A stretch of 64,000 bases of DNA, taken from positions 75,820 through 139,819 of the forward strand of contig CAMDDU010000007.1 of assembly GCA_945892985.1 (NCBI GenBank). The letters are read 5' to 3'. Below are positions 41,149 to 50,025 of the stretch, piece by piece. How positions within the stretch are numbered: position 1 is the first letter of the stretch; the number at the start of each line of letters is the position of its first letter. The notes below the pieces were generated by a model. The model did no database searches. It had not been told where the DNA came from and worked only from the letters and a program-made list of their open reading frames with translations. Both the position numbers and the translations under genes were made by a program. The DNA comes from CAITSH01 sp945892985. Lineage in GTDB: Bacteria > Pseudomonadota > Gammaproteobacteria > Burkholderiales > SG8-39.

Positions 41149-43425
41149 CTAAGCAGCCGTCCTCGCCTTGGCCGGGGCCTTGACGCTGACCAGTCGCTCG
41201 ACCTTGGTCGGGCGGCTGGGGCCACGGCGCTCGGCCGGGGCGGCGGCGCGCGCTGCCGGGGCGCGGTGCACCACCGCGCTCTCGTCAAGACGGAAGGTGC
41301 CCACCGCACCACTGAGGGTCTCGGCCTGCTCCTGCATCGACTCGGCCGCCGCCGCCGCCTCCTCCACCAGCGCCGCATTCTGCTGCGTCACCTGGTCCAT
41401 TTGCGTGATCGCCTGGTTCACCTGCTCGATGCCCGCCGACTGCTCCTGGCTCGCCGCCGTGATCTCGGCCATGATGTCGGTCACCCGCTTGATCGAACCG
41501 ACGATCTCCTCCATCGTCTTGCCCGCCTGGTCCACCAGCTTGGTGCCAGAGTCAACCTTCTCCACCGAGTCGCCTATCAGCGTCTTGATCTCCTTGGCTG
41601 CGGCAGCACTCCTTTGTGCCAGGTTGCGCACCTCGGAGGCCACCACCGCAAAGCCGCGTCCCTGCTCGCCGGCCCGCGCCGCCTCTACCGCGGCGTTGAG
41701 CGCCAGGATGTTGGTCTGGAAGGCGATGCCGTCGATGACGCTGATGATGTCAACGATCTTCTTCGAGGCCTCGTTGATCGAACCCATGGTATCGACCACC
41801 TGGCCCACCACCTGACCGCCCTTGACCGCCACCTCCGAGGCCGAGGCCGCAAGCTGGTTCGCCTGCTTGGCGTTCTCGGCGTTTTGCTTGACCGTGCTGG
41901 TCAGCTCTTCCATGCTCGAGGCCGTCTCCTCCAGGCTGGAGGCCTGCTCTTCGGTGCGCTGCGACAGGTCGGTGTTGCCCTGCGCGATCTCCTTGGAGGC
42001 CGTGGTGATCGACTCGGTCGCCTCCTTGATCTGCGTGATGATCGTGGTCAACTGCTCTACCGTCTGGTTCGAATCGTCCTTCAACTGCCCGAAGGTGCCC
42101 TTGTATTCGTTGGTGATCTTCTCGGTCAGGTCGCCCTTGGCCAGGGCTCCGAGCACCCGCACCACTTCATTGAGCCCCACCGAGCTCGTCTCCATCAACT
42201 CGTTGATGCCATCGCCCAGCGCCTTGAAGAAACCGCTCTTGCCGTTCACGTCCATGCGCTGCGTGAAGTCCCCGTCCACCGCCGCCCGCACCAACCCGGC
42301 CACCTCCACCTCCACCGCCACCTCGGCCGTGCGATCGGCCCACTCCACCACGGTACCCACGCGCACACCCTTGGCATCCACAATCGGGTTGGCCACCAGC
42401 GCAAAGGTCAGGCCCCCGACCACGATCTGGGTCTTGTAGGTGCTGCGCAGGTTGGCCAGCATGTTCCTCTGGTGCGACGGGTTCTTGTGGAAGATGTCGA
42501 TGTTCGCGCCAATCAGGCGGCGCGCATCGAACTGCGGCAGCACCTTGCGCAGGTCCGACTCGTTCCTTACCATCATCTCGGCGACCGACTCGTTCATGTA
42601 GGCGATTTCGCAGTCGGCGTTGGCGATCATCACATTGGTCGTGCACTTATCGAGTGCGTTCTTGATGCGCAGGTTCTCGGCCGCGGCCGCCAGCTCCTTG
42701 TCCCGCGCCGCAATCTCGGCGGTCGCGTCCTTCCATTCGACCACCGTGCCAAGGCGCGCGCCGCCGGCGTCGTTCACCGGGTTGACGATCAGATCAAATA
42801 TGCGCCCGCCCACCTTTAGTTGCGTCGTGTGCGTGCCGCTCAGCTTGGCCAGCATGCCGCGCTGGTAGGCCGGGTTCTTGTGGAAGCTGTCGATGTTGGT
42901 GCCAATCACCTTCGCCGCGCTAAACGCCGGCAAGTCCTTGCGAATGTCGGACTCCGCCTCGTTGAGCATTTTATCCAGCGACTTGTTCGAGTACACGATG
43001 TTGTAATCGGCGTCGGCCATCATCACATTGGTCGCCGTCACATCCAACGCACCCTGGATACGCAGGCTGCGCGACACGCCCGCCTTCACCCCGTCTATCG
43101 CCTCGGTGATTTTCGCCTTCAGGCCGGGCAACCGGTCCATATCCACCGACAGGTCACCCTTGCCGTAGCGCGTCACCACATCAACTATCTTCATCTTCAC
43201 CGCAATGTGCGAGGCCACCAGCTCGTTGATCCCCCGTGCAATGACCTGGAACGACTCGGGAAACTCGTTCACCGCAATAAAATGGTCTATCGCACCGGCC
43301 TCGTGCTGCTCGCTCATCGTCGCGAGCGCCTCGGACAGCGCCTTTACCTGCGCCGCACAATTACCCGCAACGGCCGAAACCTTACCCTTGGTTGTCGCCT
43401 CTTTTCCCCTGGTTGCTGCCTTCAT
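41149..43425 (-). CDS. Methyl-accepting chemotaxis protein with two PAS domains, no membrane segment
   Basis: 758 residues from ATG 43423-43425, preceded by GAGGAGATAAGC. No transmembrane helix is visible, so it is a cytosolic receptor. A helical lead (1-125) is followed by two related PAS modules (about 128-235 and 250-365), each with the pattern D..TTNVMxA-DADY-NI-Y-N and FHKNP-x-x-QR-x-ML, then a HAMP-like linker and a long MCP signalling domain with the invariant hairpin GIAFQTNILALNAAVEAARA, GEQGRGFAVVASEVRNLAQR. The FHKNP PAS class is common in energy-taxis receptors, and cofactor-binding residues cannot be assigned by eye. No C-terminal pentapeptide for CheR docking is present. Confidence 0.9.
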   Translation of the reverse strand: MKAATRGKEATTKGKVSAVAGNCAAQVKALSEALATMSEQHEAGAIDHFIAVNEFPESFQVIARGINELVASHIAVKMKIVDVVTRYGKGDLSVDMDRLPGLKAKITEAIDGVKAGVSRSLRIQGALDVTATNVMMADADYNIVYSNKSLDKMLNEAESDIRKDLPAFSAAKVIGTNIDSFHKNPAYQRGMLAKLSGTHTTQLKVGGRIFDLIVNPVNDAGGARLGTVVEWKDATAEIAARDKELAAAAENLRIKNALDKCTTNVMIANADCEIAYMNESVAEMMVRNESDLRKVLPQFDARRLIGANIDIFHKNPSHQRNMLANLRSTYKTQIVVGGLTFALVANPIVDAKGVRVGTVVEWADRTAEVAVEVEVAGLVRAAVDGDFTQRMDVNGKSGFFKALGDGINELMETSSVGLNEVVRVLGALAKGDLTEKITNEYKGTFGQLKDDSNQTVEQLTTIITQIKEATESITTASKEIAQGNTDLSQRTEEQASSLEETASSMEELTSTVKQNAENAKQANQLAASASEVAVKGGQVVGQVVDTMGSINEASKKIVDIISVIDGIAFQTNILALNAAVEAARAGEQGRGFAVVASEVRNLAQRSAAAAKEIKTLIGDSVEKVDSGTKLVDQAGKTMEEIVGSIKRVTDIMAEITAASQEQSAGIEQVNQAITQMDQVTQQNAALVEEAAAAAESMQEQAETLSGAVGTFRLDESAVVHRAPAARAAAPAERRGPSRPTKVERLVSVKAPAKARTAA

Positions 43426-43513
43426 GCTTATCTCCTCGTGTACGTTCAAAAGTACGTTCAAAATGATGTTCGGTTAAAAATGTTGCGGACGGTATGTCGG
43501 TTGGCGGCTGACT

Positions 43514-44026
43514 CTAGTGCACGGCGGTACTGTCGATCAGGCCCATGTCCTTGCTCGACATCAGTTTCTCGATATCCATCAGGATGAGCATGCGTTCATC
43601 GACCGTCCCCAAGCCGATGATGTAATCCGTATCAAGGTGGGCGGCGAAATCGGGCGCCGGCTTGACCTGCTCGGATGAGAGTGTGATCACGTCGGAGACG
43701 CCGTCAACAACTATCCCCATCACGCGCGAGGCGACGTTGAGGATGATCACCACCGTGAACTCGTTGTACTCAACCTTGCCGAGGTTGAACTTGATGCGCA
43801 TGTCGATGATCGGCACGATAATGCCGCGCAGGTTGACCACACCCTTGATAAAGGCGGGTGCGTTGGCGATATGGGTAATGGCGTCGTAACCACGGATCTC
43901 CTGCACCTTGAGGATCTCCAAGCCATATTCCTCGCTACCGAGAATAAAGGTCAGGAACTCATTGGCAGTGGGGTTGACCGCAGCCTGGGCTGCGTCCTTG
44001 GTTGTTGCGGTCTGCGGCTGCGACAT
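43514..44026 (-). CDS. cheW: Chemotaxis coupling protein
   Basis: 170 residues from ATG 44024-44026, preceded by AAGGAGTGTCC. CheW fold: EFLTFILGSEEYGLEILKVQ, EIRGYDAITHIANAPAFIKG, VVNLRGIIVPIIDMRIKF. It links CheA to receptors. A polar N-terminal tail of about 25 residues precedes the domain. It lies 68 bp after cheA. Confidence 0.95.
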   Translation of the reverse strand: MSQPQTATTKDAAQAAVNPTANEFLTFILGSEEYGLEILKVQEIRGYDAITHIANAPAFIKGVVNLRGIIVPIIDMRIKFNLGKVEYNEFTVVIILNVASRVMGIVVDGVSDVITLSSEQVKPAPDFAAHLDTDYIIGLGTVDERMLILMDIEKLMSSKDMGLIDSTAVH

Positions 44027-44094
44027 GGTGGACACTCCTTTTCTCAATCGGTCAGGACGGCTTGCTTGTTTGCTTCGTTCGGGCCGGGCGGCTC

Positions 44095-46251
44095 TCAAGC
44101 CGCCTCGGCGTACACTTTTCGCGGCGTGTTCACCAGCCCGGCCACATCAAGGATCAATGCCACCCTGCCGTCGCCCATGATGGTGGCCCCTGAAACGCCC
44201 TCGACCCTGCGGTAATTGGTCTCCAGGCTCTTGATCACCACCTGGTGCTGGCCGAGCAGCTCGTCGACAAACAGCGCCGTCTTGGCGCCCTCGGACTCGA
44301 GCACCACCATGATGCCCTTGTCAAAATCAGTGACCTTGGGCTTGAGGTTGAAAACCTCATGCAGCGCGAGCACCGGCAGGTAGTCGGCGCGCACCTGCAC
44401 CACGCTGCCAAGCCCGGCGATGGTGTTGATATGCTCTTTTTTCGGCTGCAGCGATTCGGTGATGTTGGTCAGCGGGATGATGAACACCTCCCTGCCGACC
44501 CCGACCGACATGCCATCGAGGATGGCAAGGGTGAGCGGCAGCTTGATCGAGATGCGCGTGCCGCCGCCGCGGTTGGAGCCAATCTCCACCTGGCCGCCTA
44601 TTTCGCGGATATTGCGGCGCACGACGTCCATGCCGACGCCTCGCCCCGAAACATCGGTGACTTGCGCCGCGGTGGAAAAGCCGGCCTCGAAAATAAGTCC
44701 GAACACCTCCTGGTCGCTCATCGCGTCGGATACCGTCATGCCGCGCTCGCGCGCCTTGGCCAACAGTTTTTCGCGGTTGAGCCCGGCGCCGTCGTCCAGC
44801 ACTTCGACCATGATATTGCCGCCGCGGTGAAAGGCGCGCAGCGTGATGGTGCCCTTGGCCGGCTTTCCGGCCGCTTCGCGAACCTCCGGCGATTCGATGC
44901 CGTGATCAAGACTGTTACGCACCAAGTGGGTCAACGGGTCGGAAAGCTTCTCGATCACGCCCTTATCCAGTTCGGTTCCCTCGCCCTCGGTCTTGAGTTC
45001 AACCTGCTTGCCTAGTTTGGTGGCCAAATCCCGCACCACACGCGGAAAGCGGCTGAACACGAAGGAAATCGGCATCATGCGTATGGACATGACCGATTCC
45101 TGAAGTTCGCGCGTGTTGCGGTCGAACTGCGCCATGCCGCTAAGCAGTTTTTCATTCACCACCGGGTCGAGTTGGGAGGCGTTTTGCGCCAGCATCGCCT
45201 GCGTGATGACCAGTTCGCCGACCAGGTTGATAAGGGTGTCGACCTTCTCGACGCTGACGCGTATGGACGATGCTTCACCCTGCGGCGCCACCACCACCTT
45301 GTCGGTGTCGCGCCGGCCGGCTATACCGGAGACCACCTCGGGCTGGTCGGTCGCGCGACGTCCGGGGCTTTTTTCGGCCGGTTCCGCAAGGGGCGCGACA
45401 ATATCCGTAAAAAACCCATAGCCGTCTGCGCTTTCGGACAAAGCCGGCTGGGGAATGCCCGCGGCATCATCAAAGAAACCAAAGCCCTCATCGGCCGCGG
45501 CGCTTGCCGGCACAGCAAGGGACGCCGGCGCAGCCGCTTGTGCCGCCGCTATCGCACGCACATCTATCTCGCCCTCTGTTTTGACAAAATCGAACAGCTC
45601 ACGCAGCGCCGACTCCCCCTTTGCCGTCACCAGCCGCAGCTCCCAGCGTTGCGCCGACTTGCTGCGCTTGGCTGAGTTCGACCGGGCAAGGATCTCCAGC
45701 GTCCCCAGCGCACGAAGGTTTTCCAGCAGCGGCTCGAACACTTTTGCCGCTTCCTTGCTGGAAAACACGATGCTGTATCCGGTCGCCACATCGGTGCTTG
45801 CCGCAAACGCGGCGCCCGGGGCGACTGCAGCATGCCCCTCGGCCAGACCCTGGAGCCTGGCACACACCTCTTCTGCGGGGCTGGTGTCGGCAAGGCCGTC
45901 CTGCCCGGCGCGATGCCCGGCAAGCTGGGTTTTCACCACATCGCCGGCCTGCAAAAACGCGTCGACCATCTCGGTGGTGAGCGCGATTTCACTTTTGCGC
46001 ACCCGGTCGAGCAGGGTTTCCAGGACATGGGTCACGTCGGTCATGTCGGTGAAACCGAACGTTCCGGCGCCGCCCTTCATGGAGTGGGCGGCGCGGAAAA
46101 TGGCGTTCAGGTCATCCGATGAGGCTGTCGCCGGATCGATGGCCAGCAGCAGGCTTTCCATTGTCGCCAGGTGTTCCGCACATTCGTCGAAGAACACCTG
46201 GAAGAACTGGCTCATGTCGATACCGCCGCCTTGCGATGCGCTATTGCTCAT
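44095..46251 (-). CDS. cheA: Chemotaxis histidine kinase
   Basis: 718 residues. P1 HPt domain with phospho-acceptor His56 (RAAHSMKGGAGTFG), a central P2-like region (about 140-330), P3 dimerisation, P4 kinase motifs HLVRNSLDHGIE, DDGAGLNREK and GFSTAAQVTDVSGRGVGMDV, and a C-terminal CheW-like P5. It phosphorylates CheY and CheB in response to receptors. The ATG at 46249-46251 follows GGAGCAGACTA; an internal ATG 12 codons later is an alternative. Confidence 0.96.
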   Translation of the reverse strand: MSNSASQGGGIDMSQFFQVFFDECAEHLATMESLLLAIDPATASSDDLNAIFRAAHSMKGGAGTFGFTDMTDVTHVLETLLDRVRKSEIALTTEMVDAFLQAGDVVKTQLAGHRAGQDGLADTSPAEEVCARLQGLAEGHAAVAPGAAFAASTDVATGYSIVFSSKEAAKVFEPLLENLRALGTLEILARSNSAKRSKSAQRWELRLVTAKGESALRELFDFVKTEGEIDVRAIAAAQAAAPASLAVPASAAADEGFGFFDDAAGIPQPALSESADGYGFFTDIVAPLAEPAEKSPGRRATDQPEVVSGIAGRRDTDKVVVAPQGEASSIRVSVEKVDTLINLVGELVITQAMLAQNASQLDPVVNEKLLSGMAQFDRNTRELQESVMSIRMMPISFVFSRFPRVVRDLATKLGKQVELKTEGEGTELDKGVIEKLSDPLTHLVRNSLDHGIESPEVREAAGKPAKGTITLRAFHRGGNIMVEVLDDGAGLNREKLLAKARERGMTVSDAMSDQEVFGLIFEAGFSTAAQVTDVSGRGVGMDVVRRNIREIGGQVEIGSNRGGGTRISIKLPLTLAILDGMSVGVGREVFIIPLTNITESLQPKKEHINTIAGLGSVVQVRADYLPVLALHEVFNLKPKVTDFDKGIMVVLESEGAKTALFVDELLGQHQVVIKSLETNYRRVEGVSGATIMGDGRVALILDVAGLVNTPRKVYAEAA

Positions 46252-46295
46252 TAGTCTGCTCCGCTTGCTTGTCTTTTTTGCCGGCTAGCCGGGAA

Positions 46296-46661
46296 TCAGC
46301 CGATAACCTTCTTGACCACCTCGAGCAGCTTGGCCGGGTCAAAGGGCTTGACCAGCCATCCGGTCGCCCCCGCCGCCTTGCCCTGCGCCTTCATCGCGTC
46401 GCTCGACTCGGTGGTGAGCATGAGAATGGGCGTGGTCGCGTACTGCGGCAGGACGCGCAGGCTTTTGACCAGCGTGAGTCCATCCATCTTTGGCATGTTC
46501 TGGTCGGTCAGGACAAGGTTCACCGCAGAAGACTTGGCTTTATCCAGGCCGGCCTGGCCGTCTTCCGCCTCGACCACGTTGTAACCGGCACCCTTGAGGG
46601 TAAAGGCGACCATCTGCCTGATCGATGGCGAGTCATCCACCGCGAGAATTGTCTTGCTCAT
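46296..46661 (-). CDS. cheY: Chemotaxis response regulator CheY
   Basis: 121-residue single receiver domain. Acidic pair Asp9 and Asp10, phospho-acceptor Asp53 (LTDQNMPKMDG), Thr83/84 (MLTTES) and Lys105 (WLVKPFD) are in place. Phosphorylated CheY binds the flagellar switch or a pilus motor. It precedes cheA by 44 bp. No flagellar gene is in the window, so the output is not shown. Confidence 0.95.
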   Translation of the reverse strand: MSKTILAVDDSPSIRQMVAFTLKGAGYNVVEAEDGQAGLDKAKSSAVNLVLTDQNMPKMDGLTLVKSLRVLPQYATTPILMLTTESSDAMKAQGKAAGATGWLVKPFDPAKLLEVVKKVIG

Positions 46662-46688
46662 TGCACTCTCCTGTTGCCTGTTTATCTG

Positions 46689-47870
46689 TCAGAACAACTC
46701 GATACCGCCGTTATCCATCTGGCCTTCCCGAACCGGGTTGCGTGACGTACGCTCGCGCGCCGCCAGCACGCGTTCGCGCATCTTTTGCAACACGGCCTGT
46801 CCTTGGGCGTTCCCGCCGGCGGACAGCTCGAGCGCATCGGGCAGCGCTGCGAGGCCCGCCATCATCGATTCGAGTTCGGTCATGCGCGCACGCGTGTGCC
46901 CGACGAGCTGTGTCGTCACGTCCTGAAATTGCAGTGCGGTCACCGCGACGCGCACGTTGTCCTCGACCTGGCGGGCGATGCGCCCGAGCTCGTCCACGCC
47001 GACTGCGATTCCCTCATTGACCTTGCGCACACCGCTTTGCATTTCGACGGCGCGCTGCTTTGACTGCAACGCAAAATTCATGTCCTTTGAGGCCATCTCA
47101 TTGATCGCCGATTCGGCGCCGGAGATGGACCCATGCACCGCCTCGATCTCGCTGCGAATCTGCTGGCTGAATTGGTTGGTACGATCGGACAACACGCGCA
47201 CCTCCTCGGCAACGACGGCAAAGCCGCGGCCGGCCTCGCCCGCTCGCGCCGCCTCGATGGCGGCGTTGAGCGCGAGCATGTTGGTCTGCTTGGAAATACC
47301 CTCAACCTCGCGCAACAGGCGCAACACCACTTGCACCTGCTCCTTCGCCTGGTCTATGCGCTCAACCAGCCCCATCGCGGTCTTGCTGTTCTGCACGGTT
47401 GATTCGACGAAGGACGCCAGCGTCGCCGACGTCTCCTGGATGAATTGCTCCACACTGACCTGCTCATCCCCGGGCTTAGCCTCACCGCGCGTGATGGAAA
47501 CAGCCAGGCGCTGCTGCGTCGCGCTACAGTCATTAAGGGCGTTAAAACTCGACAACAGGGTCGAAATCGCATCACCAAGGATCTGCTGCAACTGAACCAG
47601 TTCGTTACCGCAGGCGTGAAACTGCGCACCAAGCTCGGCACGGTATTCACCGACGATCTCCTGCGCCTGCTCTCGTGTCGAGGCCAGTCGCTGCGTCAGC
47701 AACGCCACCTCATGTTCAACCGCCTTGCGCGCGGCCGCCGCCGAGGCGGTCACAATGACCGCCCAGGCCGCAGCCAACACCAGCACACTCACCATCGCAC
47801 CCATCCAGGATGAAAGTGCGAATATCACCCCGGTGGAGAGCGCGCCTTGAATCAGTGCTTTTTTAGGCAT
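46689..47870 (-). CDS. Membrane-anchored methyl-accepting chemotaxis protein, short form
   Basis: 393 residues from ATG 47868-47870 (a TTG five codons upstream is weaker). The N terminus has a hydrophobic region of two closely spaced segments (GALSTGVIFALSSWMG, SVLVLAAAWAVIVTA) and no periplasmic sensor domain. A coiled coil leads to the conserved MCP hairpin (ISKQTNMLALNAAIEAARAG, AGRGFAVVAEEVRVLSDRTN), then helices ending GQMDNGGIELF. It is short for a classical receptor and has no HAMP, so it may sense membrane state or act as an accessory receptor. It is the first gene of the leftward che operon. Confidence 0.85.
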   Translation of the reverse strand: MPKKALIQGALSTGVIFALSSWMGAMVSVLVLAAAWAVIVTASAAAARKAVEHEVALLTQRLASTREQAQEIVGEYRAELGAQFHACGNELVQLQQILGDAISTLLSSFNALNDCSATQQRLAVSITRGEAKPGDEQVSVEQFIQETSATLASFVESTVQNSKTAMGLVERIDQAKEQVQVVLRLLREVEGISKQTNMLALNAAIEAARAGEAGRGFAVVAEEVRVLSDRTNQFSQQIRSEIEAVHGSISGAESAINEMASKDMNFALQSKQRAVEMQSGVRKVNEGIAVGVDELGRIARQVEDNVRVAVTALQFQDVTTQLVGHTRARMTELESMMAGLAALPDALELSAGGNAQGQAVLQKMRERVLAARERTSRNPVREGQMDNGGIELF

Positions 47871-48302
47871 ATTCAGATCCGCCAATTTGTACGTAGATGC
47901 AGTGGTACGTTCCTAAGCCGCAAAAAAATCGACCGCGTTATGACAAAGCGGCGACGACATGTAATTATTAATTCGAGTGCGGCAAACGAATGCGGCGGTC
48001 AGCGTGGCTTTTGGGCGTCAACTCTGGGCTTTGCCTTTTTCAATCTCCAATATCCGGGAACACGACCATTCCCCCTGCTGCGCAAACCTTATATCGGCCG
48101 CCCCGGCAACAAATTAAGTGTCAGTAAGGGAATTGCGTGCCATCCCGGAGCCGATTTGCGTTTGCAAAAAGAGGCTCATGTTTTCTGGCCTGGCTCTGCA
48201 AGCTCTCGTCAAACGAAATAGGGGAACAGCTGGGGCGCCAACGCGATTGCCGAACCTGCCGGCATCGCTCAGTGCGTTAAACCGGTGCGTTAAATCGGCG
48301 CG
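47871..48302. other. Che operon upstream region, no gene seen
   Basis: 432 bases between the first che gene and a small leftward gene. AT-rich patches (AATTATTAATTCG near 47960, CAAAAAAATCGACC near 47920) and TTGACG on the minus strand near 48013 could be promoter parts, but no spaced -35/-10 pair or sigma-28 site is convincing. No credible coding frame was found. Confidence 0.5.
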
Positions 48303-48440
48303 TTAAATCAGGTAATACAGCTCGTCATGGAAGGACAGGAACAGCAGCAAACCCGTGACCACTCCAACATTAAACTCCTCGATCAGGTCGACGGTGAGGT
48401 CAAGATGCTCGAAGTCCCAAAGCCAGCTTGTCAGTGTCAT
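48303..48440 (-). CDS. 45-residue hypothetical protein
   Basis: ATG 48438-48440 after GAGGGGGAATCC opens MTLTSWLWDFEHLDLTVDLI, then EEFNVGVVTGLLLFLSFHDE and LYYLI, stop TAA. It is acidic and aromatic, with a hydrophobic middle that may be one short membrane segment. The ribosome binding site is good, but the frame is short and no family is recognised. Confidence 0.45.
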   Translation of the reverse strand: MTLTSWLWDFEHLDLTVDLIEEFNVGVVTGLLLFLSFHDELYYLI

Positions 48441-48720
48441 GGATTCCCCCTCTTCCCCGACAACTGCGCGCGGCAATAAGGGCAGGCAATGTCGCATGAG
48501 GCAAAGTCTGCCCCGCGACGCCGGCCGGTGATGCCCGCAAATGAAGGGCAATAGGGTGGCAGTTCAGGCGATTTCACAAGACGACAAGAGGCGGCACGAG
48601 GCGCAAGCCCCTGTCGCGAGACGCCGAAGGGGAGAATATTTCCCTCTTGCGACTGGCGGCGAAGTGCCGATTGGCCGTCCCGAAACCCGGTCTTTTCAGT
48701 TCTTGCCCGAAAAAATACGA

Positions 48721-49956
48721 CTACAGACGTGCGGGGATCCGCAAGAAGCCGCGAAACCGTGCGCGTCCGCCGCGCAGCGGTTCGCCGGTGAGGCCGTAGC
48801 GAGGAAAGCGCGCGAGGAAGCGGCCGATCGCCGTCTCGCCCTCCAGGCGCGCCAGATGGTTGCCGACGCATTGGTGCGGCCCGCTGGCAAAGGCGAGGTG
48901 GCGGTTGGGTGCGCGCGTGATATCAAAACGATCGGGCTCCGGAAACTGTTCCGGATCACGGTTGGCGCCGCCAATGCACACGTGAATCCGCGTGCCCGGC
49001 GCCATCGCCACGCCGCCCACCACGGTGTCGCAGGTGGTCCTGCGGTTGCCCAGTTGGTTGGAGCTCTCGTAACGCAGCACCTCCTCCACCGCGCTCTTGA
49101 TCAGCGCGGGCTTGGCGATCAAGCGCGCTTTTTCATCCGGCCACTGCGCCAGCGCCACCAGGCCGTTGCCGATCAGGTTGGTAGTGGTCTCATGCCCCGC
49201 ATTAAGAATGAAAATGCAATTTTGCAATAACTCAGTGTGGGTAAGTTTTTCGCCATCCGACTCCCCCCGGATCAGGCGTGTCAGCACGTCGCGCTCAGGG
49301 TCGAGCGGATGACGTGCCCGATCGGCAACCAGACCCTCAAGGTAGGCAAGAAAATCGCGCACTGAATCATTGCCGCGCTGCAATTGCGCGTCGCTAAGCA
49401 CCGGCTCCAGCGCGCCGAGGATGGCCATAGACCACGCGCGCAGCGGTCCGCGCTCGGTATGGGGCACGCCCAGCAGATTGCCGATGATTTCAATCGGGAT
49501 GGCTGAGGCGAAATCCTCCACCAGGTCGATCTCCCCGCCGGCCGCCTGTTTGCGCGCCATGGCCTCCAGCAGGCCGTCGACCAGGGTCAGCAGACCCGGC
49601 GCCATGTCGGACACCGCGCGCGGCGTGATGGCCCCCATGATCAGGCGGCGCACCCTGGTGTGCAAGGGCGGGTCATTGAACACCAGGCTGGTGGTGTGAT
49701 GCTCGTAGAGCGGCGAGTCCCCGTACTTTGGTTTGAACTCCACCCTTTTATCCGAACTGAAGGTCTTGATGTCCTTGTAGACGGCGGCGACATCAACATA
49801 GCGTGTAAGGAAATACGAGCCGTCCGGCAGGCGCTTGACCGGTGCATGCTCGCGCAAGGCCCGGTAGTGGCGGAACGGATTAATATAAAAATCCGGCGTC
49901 AGCTGCTGAATATCAAAGGCGGCAGCCAGTTCGCGTGCGCTCTCCATGCCGGCCAT
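48721..49956 (-). CDS. Cytochrome P450 (soluble bacterial class)
   Basis: 411 residues. I-helix NAGHETTTN with the acid-alcohol pair replaced by Glu-Thr, the ExxR motif EEVLRYESS, and the heme loop FASGPHQCVGNH with ligand Cys363. Length fits class I bacterial P450s that use a ferredoxin, none of which is adjacent. It would hydroxylate a hydrophobic or aromatic compound. Its 3' end and flank are duplicated as a remnant at 37226-37356. Confidence 0.93.
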   Translation of the reverse strand: MAGMESARELAAAFDIQQLTPDFYINPFRHYRALREHAPVKRLPDGSYFLTRYVDVAAVYKDIKTFSSDKRVEFKPKYGDSPLYEHHTTSLVFNDPPLHTRVRRLIMGAITPRAVSDMAPGLLTLVDGLLEAMARKQAAGGEIDLVEDFASAIPIEIIGNLLGVPHTERGPLRAWSMAILGALEPVLSDAQLQRGNDSVRDFLAYLEGLVADRARHPLDPERDVLTRLIRGESDGEKLTHTELLQNCIFILNAGHETTTNLIGNGLVALAQWPDEKARLIAKPALIKSAVEEVLRYESSNQLGNRRTTCDTVVGGVAMAPGTRIHVCIGGANRDPEQFPEPDRFDITRAPNRHLAFASGPHQCVGNHLARLEGETAIGRFLARFPRYGLTGEPLRGGRARFRGFLRIPARL

Positions 49957-49972
49957 TTCAAATACAGACAGG

Positions 49973-50003
49973 CTGAAAAACCGCCATGGACGCGGGTTTC
50001 CAG
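49973..50003. repeat. Dispersed palindromic repeat, copy 7
   Basis: CTGAAAAACCGCCATGGACG, then CGGGTTTCCAG; more degenerate than copies 1-6 but the same flanks. It lies 22 bases past the stop of the leftward diheme cytochrome gene (50026) and 17 bases upstream of the P450 start. Confidence 0.6.
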
Positions 50004-50025
50004 TAATTTATCCGGCCGGGTTTCA

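Noticed and set aside
41266..42819. Long open frame on the plus strand (about 517 codons) over the PAS receptor gene
   Set aside because: It is antisense to a clearly real MCP gene with matching domain motifs. The His/Arg-rich composition is that of a GC-rich shadow frame.
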